Positions 51,098-59,465 of a stretch of DNA of 64,000 bases are shown here, piece after piece (the first letter of the stretch is position 1; every line of letters starts with the position of its first letter). Source of the DNA: CAVQBC01 sp963848415 (lineage in GTDB: Bacteria; Actinomycetota; Thermoleophilia; Solirubrobacterales; Solirubrobacteraceae). The stretch lies in contig CAWKDN010000002.1 of assembly GCA_963848415.1 (NCBI GenBank), positions 124,001 through 188,000 of the forward strand, given 5' to 3'. The notes under the pieces were generated by a model, which was not told the origin of the DNA, searched no databases, and worked only from the letters and a program-made list of their open reading frames with translations. Made by a program: the position numbers and the translations under genes.

Positions 51098-51696
51098 AGC
51101 GCCGTGGAGACGGCGAACAGCGCCGCGGTCACGAGCAGCCAGCGACCCAGGTAGCCCTCGTACTCGAGCCCGCTGACGCGGGTGTAGGCGCCCTCGCCGC
51201 GGCCGGAGATGACACCCCAGTAGACCACCAGCAACAGCGCCGAGATCGCCGCCGGCACGCGCAGGTAGTTCACCGCCGACACGCGCGGGCGCGCGGTCGC
51301 GACCCGTGCGGTGCGGTCCAGCACGGAGTAGAAGGGCAGCAGCACGAAGTCGTGCAGCACGATCGCGCCGAGCAGCCACAGCACCAAGTTGGTCAACGGG
51401 TTCAGGTCGAGCATCCCGAGCAGCGCCCACAGCGCGAGCGGGAGCAGGATCAGGTGGGCCAGCAGGTGGACCGGCGAGCCGCCGTAGAGCGCTCGGAAGC
51501 GCCCGCTCGGGCCCCCGCCGCGCTCGGGCGCCGTGTCGGGCTGCCGTCGTGGGTCCTGCAGGGCTCGCGGGCCGGCAGGCCGCGGGCGAGGCCCGCGCGG
51601 CTCGGCGCGCCGCCCGGCGACGAGGTCGAGCAGTCTCAGCAGCGCCCAGCCGACGAGCGGAAGCAGGGCCGGCCCGCGGTCACGTGGGCGCTCCAT
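51055..51696 (-). CDS. Membrane protein, four-helix (cytochrome b-like?), end of five-gene run
   Basis: A 213-residue protein with a charged leader rich in Arg/Pro and then four hydrophobic helices ('LLAHLILLPLALWALLGML', 'LVLWLLGAIVLHDFVLLPF', 'AISALLLVVYWGVISG', 'LLVTAALFAVSTALYLL'). A few His lie in or near helices (VHLLAHL, VLHDF), which might be haem ligands, but this is not a recognised family. Its ATG overlaps the stop of the Mo oxidoreductase, so the two products may act as a pair. Confidence 0.6.
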   Translation of the reverse strand: MERPRDRGPALLPLVGWALLRLLDLVAGRRAEPRGPRPRPAGPRALQDPRRQPDTAPERGGGPSGRFRALYGGSPVHLLAHLILLPLALWALLGMLDLNPLTNLVLWLLGAIVLHDFVLLPFYSVLDRTARVATARPRVSAVNYLRVPAAISALLLVVYWGVISGRGEGAYTRVSGLEYEGYLGRWLLVTAALFAVSTALYLLRLRSGGGSKA

Positions 51697-52985
51697 CACG
51701 CCCTCGCCGCGAAGGTCATGCGGGCGACCCACTTGGTGTTGTGCACGCCCGGCAGGGCCGGGACGATGATGCGGGCGGGGAAGCCGTGGTCCATCGAGAG
51801 GTCGACGCCGTTGACCTGCAGCGCCAGCAGCGCCCGCGGCTCGGTCACCTGGCCGCCGTTGAGGCTCGCGCGGCTGAGCACGCCGCCGGGCTGCAGCGAC
51901 TCCACGAACGCGTCGGCGGGGTCCCGGACGCCGGCGCGCCGCGCCAGCGCGGCCAGCGGGACGCCCGTCCACGCCTGCGTCGTCGTCCAGCCCTCGACGC
52001 AGGCGATCGGCAGCGACTCCGTTCGCAGCTCCATCGCCAGCAGCTCGGCGCGGCTCAGGCGCACCGGGGCGGGGCCGCCGGCGAGCTCGAGGCGCCACTC
52101 GTCGCTCACCATCTCGGGCGTGATGCCGGCGCTCGAAGCGGTCTTGTTGACGGGGAAGTCGGTCGGCCCGTCGCCCGCCGTCCCGCGCCGGGGCGCGAGG
52201 AAGGCCAGCGGCCGCAGCGGGCCGCCGATCGTCTGGCCGGCGTTGGCGACCAGCAGCGCGAGCGAGCCCGCGCCGACGAACGCGAACAGGCCGCGCCGGC
52301 TCAGGGTGGGCGCCGACGGCGCCGCGGGCACCAGGCCGTCGGGGTCCGGCGGCTCGGGGCGGGTGCGCTCGAGGTCGTCGCGCAGCGGGCGCAGCACGCC
52401 GCGCTCGCGGTAGGCGCGCAGGATGATCGGCGTCTTGACCGCGACGTGGATGACCAGTGAGGCGACGAAGACGATCGCCCCGTAGTAGTGCGCGACCACG
52501 AAGTTGAACTTGAACGCGTACCAGTACTGCACGTTGACGATCCCGGTGGCGAACTCGAAGCCGGCGCTCGCGACCAGCAGCGCGATGCTCAGCCGCTCGA
52601 TCGCCTGCGCCGGGCTCGTGACCGGCGGCCACGCGAACAGCCGCGGGATGACCGACCACAGCTTCGCCAGCAGGAACGGGACCGCGACGAGCCCGACGTT
52701 GACGTGCAGGCCCTGGGTGACGGCGTAGAGGAAGGTCGGCCCGGCGGGCCAGGTCAGCCCGGGCAGCGGCAGGTCGCGGTCGAGCGGCACGATCGCGTTG
52801 CCGCGCAGCTCGGGCTGGTAGGCGATGTGCGAGAGGAAGCCGGTGACGGCGACGATGGTCACCAGCCCGAGCAGGATCGAGCCCAGCGCGGCGGTCAGCC
52901 AGGGGCCGCGCAGGGGAGAGCGCCAGAAGGAGGCGCGAAACGGCCCGGGGGGTGGGGTGTCCGGGAAGAGCTTCAGGCGCTTCAC
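51696..52985 (-). CDS. Sulfite-oxidase-type molybdopterin oxidoreductase with N-terminal cytochrome b domain
   Basis: A 429-residue membrane protein. About four helices form a cytochrome-b561-like domain with His residues ('HIAYQPE', 'GLHVNVGL', 'VVAHYYGA', 'SLVIHVAVK'). A twin-arginine segment 'LSRRGLFAFVGAG' follows near residue 225, then the sulfite-oxidase/YedY-type Mo domain with the Mo-ligating Cys in 'SLPIACVEGWTTTQAWTG' and 'MDHGFPARIIVPALPG'. So electrons could pass from the Mo site to haem or quinone. Start GTG 52985 overlaps the methyltransferase stop. Substrate unknown. Confidence 0.82.
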   Translation of the reverse strand: MKRLKLFPDTPPPGPFRASFWRSPLRGPWLTAALGSILLGLVTIVAVTGFLSHIAYQPELRGNAIVPLDRDLPLPGLTWPAGPTFLYAVTQGLHVNVGLVAVPFLLAKLWSVIPRLFAWPPVTSPAQAIERLSIALLVASAGFEFATGIVNVQYWYAFKFNFVVAHYYGAIVFVASLVIHVAVKTPIILRAYRERGVLRPLRDDLERTRPEPPDPDGLVPAAPSAPTLSRRGLFAFVGAGSLALLVANAGQTIGGPLRPLAFLAPRRGTAGDGPTDFPVNKTASSAGITPEMVSDEWRLELAGGPAPVRLSRAELLAMELRTESLPIACVEGWTTTQAWTGVPLAALARRAGVRDPADAFVESLQPGGVLSRASLNGGQVTEPRALLALQVNGVDLSMDHGFPARIIVPALPGVHNTKWVARMTFAARA

Positions 52986-53683
52986 GACCGGCTGAGCCGG
53001 ACGAACCAGCGGCCGCGGACGATCAGCCGCTCTTCGGACGCGAGGCCGGCCCGCGCAGCGTAGGCCTCGAGGCCGCCGACCGACACGCGCGCCCAGGCGA
53101 ACCACTCGCTCACCACGCCGGGGGCCTCGAGCCGGACGCGCGTGCGGAAGGTCGGGCTGCCCGGCGGATCGACCTCGATCAGCGCCGTTCCGCCCGGACC
53201 GAGCGCAGAAGCCGTGCGGGCCAGCAGGGCGCCGGGGCGCCCGCCGATCCCGATGTTGCCGTCCAGCAGCAGCGCGGTGCGCCATTCGCCGGCGCGCGGG
53301 ATCTCGTCGAAGATCGAGCCCAGCACGGCGTCGGCGCCGCGCCGGCGGGCCAGGCGCACGGCGACGGGCGAGAGGTCGACGCCGAGCGCGTCCGTCCCCT
53401 CCGCGACCAGCGCCGCGACGTGCCGGCCCGGGCCGCAGCCGATGTCCAGCGCCGGCCCTTCGATGCCGGCGAGCACCGCGCGGTCGGCGTCGTCGAGCGG
53501 GCCGAGCCAGCGATCGAGCGGGAGCGGCTCCAGGCGGCCGTCGGCCATCCGCAGGCGCGCCTGCACGGGCGGGCCGGCGCCGAGGGCGTGCTGCGCGGCC
53601 GTCGCCAGCAGACGGCCGTACAGGGCCGCCGCGCCGACCTGGCGCCGCTCGGTCCCGAGCGCGGCGGGCTCGACCAGCGTCAC
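52982..53683 (-). CDS. Class I SAM-dependent methyltransferase
   Basis: A 233-residue Rossmann methyltransferase: motif I 'ALDIGCGPGRHVAALVAEG' near residue 78, 'ALGVDLSPVAVRLARRRGAD' and 'TALLLDGNIGIGGRPGALL'. Coupled by GTGA-type overlaps with the Mo oxidoreductase downstream and the DUF2064 gene upstream. The acceptor is unknown; its neighbours suggest modification of a glycan or sugar lipid. Confidence 0.85.
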   Translation of the reverse strand: MTLVEPAALGTERRQVGAAALYGRLLATAAQHALGAGPPVQARLRMADGRLEPLPLDRWLGPLDDADRAVLAGIEGPALDIGCGPGRHVAALVAEGTDALGVDLSPVAVRLARRRGADAVLGSIFDEIPRAGEWRTALLLDGNIGIGGRPGALLARTASALGPGGTALIEVDPPGSPTFRTRVRLEAPGVVSEWFAWARVSVGGLEAYAARAGLASEERLIVRGRWFVRLSRS

Positions 53684-54360
53684 GCGGCGGTCACCAGGTC
53701 CGGCGCGATCGCCGCGAACGCGGCCGCGAAGCGGCTGCCGGGCGCCTCCGCGGCGACGCGGCGCGCGTCGGCGATCGCGTCGACGTCGAGCAGCGGCGGC
53801 AGCGCGACGGTCGCGAGGTCCAGCGCGGCGAGGCGAGCGGCTTGCATCGCTCCTGTGGTCTCGACGCTCATCGGAACGTTACGGAAGACGTGCGGATCGG
53901 CCGTGCGCAGCCCGATCGCCCAGTAGCCGCCGTCGAGCGCCGTCCCGAGGACGGCGTCGACGCCGTCGGCGGCGAGCGCCTCGAGCCCCGCGTCGAGCAG
54001 CCCCGCGGTCACCTGCGGCGTGTCCATGCCGACCAGCAGGGCCGGGCCCCCCGCGTCCGCGAAGGCGCCCTCGAGGCGCTCGGCGAGCCCGCCCGCGCGC
54101 TGAGGGATCACCTCGAAGCCCGCGGGCAGCCACGGGCCCGGCTCGCCGTCCAGGACGACCACCCGCCGCGCGGCGCGACGCGACGCGGTCGCGGCCGCGA
54201 GCGTGTCCTCCAGCGCGGCGCGGGCGAGCGCGGCGGCCTGGGTGGGCGTACACGGCGGCGTGAGCCGGGTCTTCACCCGGCCGGGAACCGGCGCTTTGGC
54301 GATCACGAGGAGCGCGACGTCCATCGTTGGTTGTGCGTTCGACGCGGCCTCGTGGTTCAC
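53680..54360 (-). CDS. DUF2064/TIGR04282-type glycosyltransferase-like protein
   Basis: A 226-residue nucleotide-sugar-transferase-fold protein of the DUF2064 family: 'LLVIAKAPVPGRVKTRLTPP' near the start, 'VLDGEPGPWLP', 'LLVGMDTPQVTAGLLDAGLE' and 'VLGTALDGGYWAIGLR'. Members accompany a GT2 gene; some are linked to arsenosugar formation, which has no support here. GTG 54360 overlaps the GT2 stop; ATG 54324 is the alternative start. Confidence 0.82.
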   Translation of the reverse strand: MNHEAASNAQPTMDVALLVIAKAPVPGRVKTRLTPPCTPTQAAALARAALEDTLAAATASRRAARRVVVLDGEPGPWLPAGFEVIPQRAGGLAERLEGAFADAGGPALLVGMDTPQVTAGLLDAGLEALAADGVDAVLGTALDGGYWAIGLRTADPHVFRNVPMSVETTGAMQAARLAALDLATVALPPLLDVDAIADARRVAAEAPGSRFAAAFAAIAPDLVTAA

Positions 54361-55001
54361 GAGAGCACCCGCGCCATGTCGCGCACCGCGCGGGCCGTGC
54401 CGCGCACCGTGCCGGTCACCTTCGAGCGGCCCTCGCGGGGGAGGGCCGACACGCCGACCTCGTCGATCCGCCAGCCCGCGGCCGACGCGCGCAGGACCAT
54501 CTCCAGCGGCCAGCCGAAGCGCCGGTCGCGGATGCCGAGCGCGAGCAGGGGCTCGCGGCGGGCGGCGCGCATCGGCCCCAGGTCGTGCAGCGGCGCCCCC
54601 GTGCGGCGGCGCAGCTCGAGCGCCAGCAGGCGGTTCGCGACGCGCGCGTGCAGCGGTCCGGCCCCGCCGGGGGCAGCCTGGCGGGCGCCCAGCACGAGGT
54701 CGGCGCTGCCGGCGGCGACCGGGTCGGCCACGCGCGGCAGCTCGGCCGGATCCAGCGAGGCGTCGCAGTCCATGAAGCAGACGATCTCGCTGCTCGCGCC
54801 GGCGAGGCCGGCGTAGCAGGCGGCCCCGAAGCCCGGGCGCGGCTCGTGGATCACCTTGGCGCCCAGCCGATCGGCGAGCTCGCCCGAGCCGTCCGTGGAG
54901 CCGTTGTCGACCACGATCGGCTCGTAGCCGTCCGGCATGCGGCCGAGCACCCAGGGGAGGGCCTCGCGCTCATCGAGCACCGGGAGAACGACCTCGCGCA
55001 C
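54357..55001 (-). CDS. Glycosyltransferase family 2 (DPM1/GtrB-like)
   Basis: A 214-residue GT-A transferase: 'VVLPVLDEREALPWVL' at the start, 'PIVVDNGSTDGSGELA' (nucleotide site), 'CFMDCDASLDPAELPRVA' (DxD-like metal site) and 'GPMRAARREPLLALGIRDR'. Lacks the C-terminal membrane helices of GtrB. First gene of the minus-strand run; its start is 23 bp from the divergent epimerase start. Confidence 0.85.
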   Translation of the reverse strand: MREVVLPVLDEREALPWVLGRMPDGYEPIVVDNGSTDGSGELADRLGAKVIHEPRPGFGAACYAGLAGASSEIVCFMDCDASLDPAELPRVADPVAAGSADLVLGARQAAPGGAGPLHARVANRLLALELRRRTGAPLHDLGPMRAARREPLLALGIRDRRFGWPLEMVLRASAAGWRIDEVGVSALPREGRSKVTGTVRGTARAVRDMARVLS

Positions 55002-55024
55002 CGGAGGGAGTTCTATTCGATCAG

Positions 55025-56146
55025 GTGACGCTCACCACTCAGGCCGGGCGCGTGGCCGCTACCGTGCCCGCTCCCATGGACGGACCCGTGCTCGTCACCG
55101 GCGGCGCCGGCTTCATCGGCTCCCACGTCGTCGACGCGCTGATCGAGCGCGGGCTGGACGTCCGCGCGGTCGACGCGCTGCTGCCCGCCGCCCACGGCGA
55201 GCGCCCGGACTACCTGCATCCGCGGGCCGAGTGGATCGACGGGGACCTGCGCGATCCCGAGGTGGCCGCTCGGTGCGTCGCCGGGGCCGGCGCGGTCTGC
55301 CACCAGGCCGCGATGGTCGGCCTGGGGACCGACTTCGACGACGTCACCGAGTACGTCGGCCACAACGACTTCGCCACGGCCGTGCTCCTACGGGCGCTCT
55401 CGCGCGAGGGCTTCACCGGTCGTCTCGTGCTCGCCTCGAGCATGGTCGTCTACGGCGAGGGGCGCTACGCCTGTCCGCGCCACGGCATCGTGCGCCCGGG
55501 GCCGCGCCGGCCGCAGGACCTCGACGCCGGGCGCTTCGAGCCACCCTGCCCCGTCTGCGACGCGCCGCTCGAGCCGCGTGCCGTCCCAGAGGACGCGCCG
55601 GCCGACCCGCGCAACGTCTACGCCGCGACCAAGCTCGCCCAAGAGCACCTGTGCGCCGCCTACGGCCGCGAGAGCGGCGTGCCCGTGACCGCGCTGCGCT
55701 ACCACAACGTCTACGGACCGCGGATGCCCCGCGACACGCCCTACGCCGGGGTCGCGAGCATCTTCCGCTCGAGCCTGGAGGCGGGGGAGGCGCCTGCCGT
55801 CTTCGAGGACGGCGCCCAGCGGCGCGACTTCGTCCACGTCCGCGACGTCGCGCGGGCCAACGTGCTCGCGTTGACCGCCGGCGAGCCGGCCACCGGCGCG
55901 CTGAACGTCTGCAGCGGGACGCCGCGCACGGTGGGGGACATGGCCGCGGCGCTCGCACGGGCGGCGGGCACCGGCCTCGAGCCGCGGGTGACCGGCCAGT
56001 GGCGCGCGGGCGACGTCCGCCACGTCTTCGCAGCGCCCGAGATGGCGGCCGAGCGGCTCGGGTTCGCCGCGGAGGAAGCGTTCGAGGCCGGGATGGCCGA
56101 GTTCGCCCGGGCGCAGCTGCGCACGCCGGCGCGCCGCGTCCGCTGA
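55025..56146 (+). CDS. NAD-dependent epimerase/dehydratase with CxxC insertion
   Basis: A 373-residue extended SDR. NAD loop 'VTGGAGFIGSHVVDAL' at about residue 23, catalytic Ser/Tyr/Lys from 'VLASSMVVYGEG' and 'NVYAATKLAQEHL', sugar-binding 'TALRYHNVYGPRMP'. Between the Ser and Tyr regions is an insertion with 'CPRH' and 'CPVC' about 30 residues apart, which looks like a small metal-binding loop. Starts at GTG 55025 or more likely ATG 55076 (MDGPVLVTGG). Divergent from the GT2 run and probably part of the same pathway. Confidence 0.85.
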   Translation: MTLTTQAGRVAATVPAPMDGPVLVTGGAGFIGSHVVDALIERGLDVRAVDALLPAAHGERPDYLHPRAEWIDGDLRDPEVAARCVAGAGAVCHQAAMVGLGTDFDDVTEYVGHNDFATAVLLRALSREGFTGRLVLASSMVVYGEGRYACPRHGIVRPGPRRPQDLDAGRFEPPCPVCDAPLEPRAVPEDAPADPRNVYAATKLAQEHLCAAYGRESGVPVTALRYHNVYGPRMPRDTPYAGVASIFRSSLEAGEAPAVFEDGAQRRDFVHVRDVARANVLALTAGEPATGALNVCSGTPRTVGDMAAALARAAGTGLEPRVTGQWRAGDVRHVFAAPEMAAERLGFAAEEAFEAGMAEFARAQLRTPARRVR

Positions 56147-56235
56147 GCCGATGAAGCTCGCGGTGCGGCCTGCCGCACCCCGGGACGCCTGGCATCCCCA
56201 GCGAGCCGGCCCGCCTGCTCGCCGATCATCAGGGC

Positions 56236-56364
56236 ATGTCAACCGTCCCGAGCACCACCTCCACCGCGCAGGCGTCGGCGCGCGCCGCGGTGCTCGTGCT
56301 GGCGGTCCTCGCGATCGTCGTCGCGGCCGCCGGTCCGGCGGCGCTCGCGCTGCTGCTCGCCTGA
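56236..56364 (+). CDS. Small single-helix membrane protein, 42 residues
   Basis: ATG 56236 opens 'MSTVPSTTSTAQASARAAVL' followed by one long hydrophobic helix rich in Ala, Val and Leu, then TGA 56362-56364. AGGGC is the only ribosome-like signal. Codon third positions are GC-rich. It may be a real small membrane protein; function unknown. Confidence 0.45.
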   Translation: MSTVPSTTSTAQASARAAVLVLAVLAIVVAAAGPAALALLLA

Positions 56365-56371
56365 GGGTGGC

Positions 56372-56569
56372 TCAGCGGGTGAAGCGGCCCGGCTCCTTGG
56401 CAGGGGTGCGCAGCTTCTGCGGCGTGGTCACGCGCGTGAACCGCTTGGTCGTCCGCGGCGCGTTGCGCGCGGCCATCTCGCGGTAGCGCTCGAACAGGCG
56501 GCGGATCTCCTCCGCGGCCTCTGACTCGTCCTGGGATGTCGTGCGTCCGCTGTGGCTGACAGCGCTCAT
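56372..56569 (-). CDS. Small basic hypothetical protein, 65 residues
   Basis: ATG 56569 is preceded by an excellent ribosome site, AGGAGGTGATCC. The protein begins MSAVSHSGRTTSQDESEAAE, continues with a charged helix 'EIRRLFERYREMAARN' and ends basic ('TTPQKLRTPAKEPGRFTR'). Not recognised. The strong initiation signal argues that it is expressed at a high level. Confidence 0.65.
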   Translation of the reverse strand: MSAVSHSGRTTSQDESEAAEEIRRLFERYREMAARNAPRTTKRFTRVTTPQKLRTPAKEPGRFTR

Positions 56570-56637
56570 CGACGGATCACCTCCTGGGTGGCAATGCGCC
56601 AACACTACGACACGTCGGGAACCGATGCATCGCTTTT

Positions 56638-56661
56638 GGTGACAGGTTCACCGAAAGGTGA
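56638..56661. promoter_or_regulatory. GGTGA half-site cluster
   Basis: GGTGA (56638), TCACC (56648) and GGTGA (56657) lie at about one-turn spacing in the 139-bp gap between the small basic protein and the SDR gene. A repressor site is possible; nothing more can be said. Confidence 0.3.
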
Positions 56662-56708
56662 CGCTCTTAGCGCGCTGCGCGTGATCCGGGCGCGGACGCA
56701 CCCGCCGG

Positions 56709-57461
56709 TCAGGCCGGCCGCGCCTCGGGATCCTGGCCGAGCGCGCCGCGCCCGCCGTCGACCGGGACGATCGCGCCGTTGACGAAGGCGGCCTCGTCGG
56801 AGAGCAGGTGGGCGACGACCGCGGCGACCTCCTCGGGCCGACCGGCCCGGCCGAGCGGATGCAGGCGCCGCAGCTCCTCGGCGGCGTCCGGGCGGGTCGC
56901 GAGCAGCGCGTCGCTGCGGGCGGTCGCGATCGACCCGAGGGCGACGGCGTTGGTGCGGATCCCGCGCGGGCCGTAGTCGACCGCCAGCGCCCGCGTGAGC
57001 CCCTCGACCGCCGCCTTGGCGGTCGCGTAGGGCAGGGCGCCCGGGACGGCGCGCTGGGCCTGGTGGGAGGAGACGTTGACGATCGCGCCCGGCGTCCCCG
57101 CGGCGAGGAACCGCCGGACCGCCGTGGCGCAGCCGGTCACCGCGAGCCCGAGGTTGAGCGCGATCAGGTCCACGACCTCGTGCGCCGGCACGGTGTGCAG
57201 CGACGCGTCGCGGAAGACGGCGGCGTTGTTGACCCAGCCGGCCAGCGGGCCGGCGCGCCCGGCGGCGTCCGCGGCGCGCTCGGTGTCGGCCTCGTCGCCC
57301 GCGTCGCCGGCGAGAACCGTAATCGCGCCGTGCCCGCGCGTCCACGCCGCCTCGTCGCCGTCACGGTCGAGCACGACGACGTGACCGTCGGTCGCCAGGC
57401 GCTCGGCGATCGCCCGGCCGATCCCCTGCGCCCCGCCGGTCACCACGTAGGAGCGGGTCAT
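56709..57461 (-). CDS. Short-chain dehydrogenase/reductase
   Basis: A 250-residue classical SDR: 'YVVTGGAQGIGRAIAERL' at the start, 'GWVNNAAVF' (NNAG-like), catalytic Ser in 'VNVSSHQAQ', Tyr/Lys in 'LPYATAKAAVEGL' and 'GAIVPVDGGRGALG' near the end. Its start overlaps the GNAT gene stop, so the two form an operon. Substrate unknown. Confidence 0.87.
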   Translation of the reverse strand: MTRSYVVTGGAQGIGRAIAERLATDGHVVVLDRDGDEAAWTRGHGAITVLAGDAGDEADTERAADAAGRAGPLAGWVNNAAVFRDASLHTVPAHEVVDLIALNLGLAVTGCATAVRRFLAAGTPGAIVNVSSHQAQRAVPGALPYATAKAAVEGLTRALAVDYGPRGIRTNAVALGSIATARSDALLATRPDAAEELRRLHPLGRAGRPEEVAAVVAHLLSDEAAFVNGAIVPVDGGRGALGQDPEARPA

Positions 57462-57988
57462 GCGCCGACGATACGACCGGGCGCGCCGGGCGCGAGCTCG
57501 AGCTCGTAGGTCTGGCCGACGAGCTCGGCGCCGAAGCTGCGATGAGGCTCCTCCGCCGTCAGCCTGAAGCCGCGCGCGAGGTAGATGCGCCGGGCGGCGG
57601 CGAGCGGATGGTTCGTCCACAAGCGCAGCCGCGCGTAGCCGGCCGACCGGGCGAAGGCGACGCACGCGTCCACCAGCCGCCCGCCGAGGCCGTGCCCGCG
57701 GCCGTCCGGGTGGACGAGCAGGATTCGCAGCCGCGCCGCCTCGGGCGCCTCCTCGTCGGTGACGCAGAACACGCACCCGACCCGGCGACCGCCGAGCTCT
57801 GCGATCCACGCGGCCTCGCGCCCGGGGTCGTGCCCGGCGCCGAACGCACCGGCGATGCTGGCGACGAGCGCCTCGAAGGTCGGGTCCCAGCCGAACTCCT
57901 CCGCGTAGACCTCGCCGTGGGCCATGACGACCCAGCCCAGGTCGCCCGGCAGGCCCAGCGGACGGATGACGGCGTTACTGAAACACAC
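57458..57988 (-). CDS. GNAT-family N-acetyltransferase (MarR-associated type)
   Basis: A 176-residue acetyltransferase. 'AHGEVYAEEFGWDPTFEALV' near residue 23 and 'RRVGCVFCVTDEE' resemble GNAT domains often fused to MarR regulators; the acetyl-CoA loop is 'VHPDGRGHGLGGRLVD' and the end 'IYLARGFRLTAEEPHRSFG'. Start GTG 57988 lies inside the palindromic operator shared with the divergent TetR gene, so it is probably repressed by it. Confidence 0.85.
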   Translation of the reverse strand: MCFSNAVIRPLGLPGDLGWVVMAHGEVYAEEFGWDPTFEALVASIAGAFGAGHDPGREAAWIAELGGRRVGCVFCVTDEEAPEAARLRILLVHPDGRGHGLGGRLVDACVAFARSAGYARLRLWTNHPLAAARRIYLARGFRLTAEEPHRSFGAELVGQTYELELAPGAPGRIVGA

Positions 57989-57997
57989 GTTTCAGTA
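57976..57997. promoter_or_regulatory. Palindromic TetR operator
   Basis: ACTGAAAC-N4-GTTTCAGT (57977-57996), extended by T/A at each end, covers the GNAT start codon and lies 13 bp before the TetR start. A further GTTTCG-like half-site follows at 58005. Size and symmetry are typical of TetR dimers. Confidence 0.65.
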
Positions 57998-58009
57998 GGC
58001 TACCGTTTC

Positions 58010-58603
58010 GTGGCCGCCGACGCCGCCCCCGCCGTCTCCGCCCGCCGCGACGAGCTGCTCGAGCTCGCCTACGCGTACGCCCTCGAGCACGGGCTGGCCG
58101 GCCTGTCGCTGCGGCCGCTGGCGCGCGCGGTGGGCTCGAGCCCGCGCGTGCTGCTCTTCCTGTTCGGCAGCAAGGAGGGGCTCGTGCGGGCGCTGCTCGC
58201 GCGCTCGCGCACCGACGAGCTGGAGCTGCTGGCCGGCCTGCGGGCGACGGCCGCCGGCGAGGACCTCGCGCTCGCCGCGGGCGAGGTGTGGCGCTGGCTC
58301 GCCGTCGAGGCGCACCGCGGCGTGCTCGTCCTGTGGGTCGAGGCCTACGCCCGCTCGCTGGTCGAGCCCGATGGCCCGTGGGCGGGCTTCGCGCGGGCGA
58401 GCGTCGAGGACTGGCTCGAGCTGCTGGGCGCCGCGCAGACGCCGGGCCGGCGCGCGTCCGCCGACGGCGCTGCCGAGCGCAGCGCCGTGCTCGCGCTGCT
58501 GCGCGGGGCGCTGCTCGACCTGCTGGCGACCGGCGACGCCAAGCGCACCACCGCGGCGGTCGACCAGCAGCTGCGGGCGCTCCGCGCGGCGGGACGCCCG
58601 TGA
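58010..58603 (+). CDS. TetR-family transcriptional regulator
   Basis: A 197-residue regulator. The helix-turn-helix is in the first 55 residues: 'RDELLELAYAYALEHGLAGL', 'SLRPLARAVGSSPRVLLFLF', 'GSKEGLVRALL'. The rest is a helical ligand domain. Start GTG 58010. It probably represses itself, the amidohydrolase behind it (GTGA overlap) and the divergent GNAT-SDR pair. Confidence 0.85.
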   Translation: MAADAAPAVSARRDELLELAYAYALEHGLAGLSLRPLARAVGSSPRVLLFLFGSKEGLVRALLARSRTDELELLAGLRATAAGEDLALAAGEVWRWLAVEAHRGVLVLWVEAYARSLVEPDGPWAGFARASVEDWLELLGAAQTPGRRASADGAAERSAVLALLRGALLDLLATGDAKRTTAAVDQQLRALRAAGRP

Positions 58604-59355
58604 CTGGCGGCGCGGTCTTCGACGCGCACCTGCACGTCGTCGACCCGCGCTTCCCGCTCGCGGGCGACGCGGGCTACGCGCCCGAGCCGTTCACGGTGGA
58701 CGACTACCGCGCCCGCACGGCCGGCCTGGGCGTCGTCGGCGGCGCCGTCGTCACGGGCTCCTTTCAGGGCACCGACCAGTCCTATCTCCTGGCCGCGCTG
58801 AGCGAGCTCGGGCCGGGGTTCGTCGGGGTCATGGACCTGCCTCGCGACGCGACTGATGACGAGCTGCGCTCACTTCACGACGGGGGCGTGCGGGCGGTGC
58901 GGTTCAACCTGCTTCGAGGGGGCGCGGATCGCCTTGGCTCGCTCGAGGCCGTGGCTGCGCGGGTGTGGGCGCTCGCCGGCTGGCACGTCGAGCTCTACCT
59001 GGACGGCCGCGAGCTGCCGGCGCTCGAGGAGCGGCTCGCCGCGCTGCCGCGCGTGAGCATCGACCACCTGGGGATGGACTCCGGCGGCCTGCCGAGCCTG
59101 CTGCGGCTCGTCGCGGCGGGGGTGAAGGTCAAGGCGAGCGGGTTCGGCCGCGTCGAGCTGGACGTGGCGGCGGCGCTGCGGGCGATTGCTGACGTAGACC
59201 CTGGCGCGCTGTTGTTCGGCACCGACCTGCCGGGGACGCGCTCGCCGCGGCCGTTCGAGGTCGACGATCTGCGGTTGGTGCGCAACGTGCTGGGGGAGGA
59301 GGGAGCGCGGCTCGCGCTGCACGACAACGCGGTCACGTGGTACCGGCCGGGCTGA
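58600..59355 (+). CDS. Amidohydrolase-family TIM-barrel hydrolase (PDC-lactonase-like)
   Basis: A 251-residue protein with 'VFDAHLHVVDPRFPLAG' at the start (HxH), 'VRAVRFNLLRGGADRLGSLE', 'SIDHLGMDSGG' and 'LLFGTDLPGTRSPRPF' with the last Asp. This matches the amidohydrolase_2 group that includes 2-pyrone-4,6-dicarboxylate lactonase and L-rhamnono/fucono-lactonases. Substrate open. Coupled to the TetR gene. Confidence 0.87.
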   Translation: MTGGAVFDAHLHVVDPRFPLAGDAGYAPEPFTVDDYRARTAGLGVVGGAVVTGSFQGTDQSYLLAALSELGPGFVGVMDLPRDATDDELRSLHDGGVRAVRFNLLRGGADRLGSLEAVAARVWALAGWHVELYLDGRELPALEERLAALPRVSIDHLGMDSGGLPSLLRLVAAGVKVKASGFGRVELDVAAALRAIADVDPGALLFGTDLPGTRSPRPFEVDDLRLVRNVLGEEGARLALHDNAVTWYRPG

Positions 59356-59465
59356 ACCCCGCTGGTAAGGCCGTGCGGGTCCTTGCCGACGCGGCTATCC
59401 GTCAGCCGGTACGAGAAGTGCCTCATATCCGAGAGTTTCTCGTATCACTCGATGGACGTGGCGCG

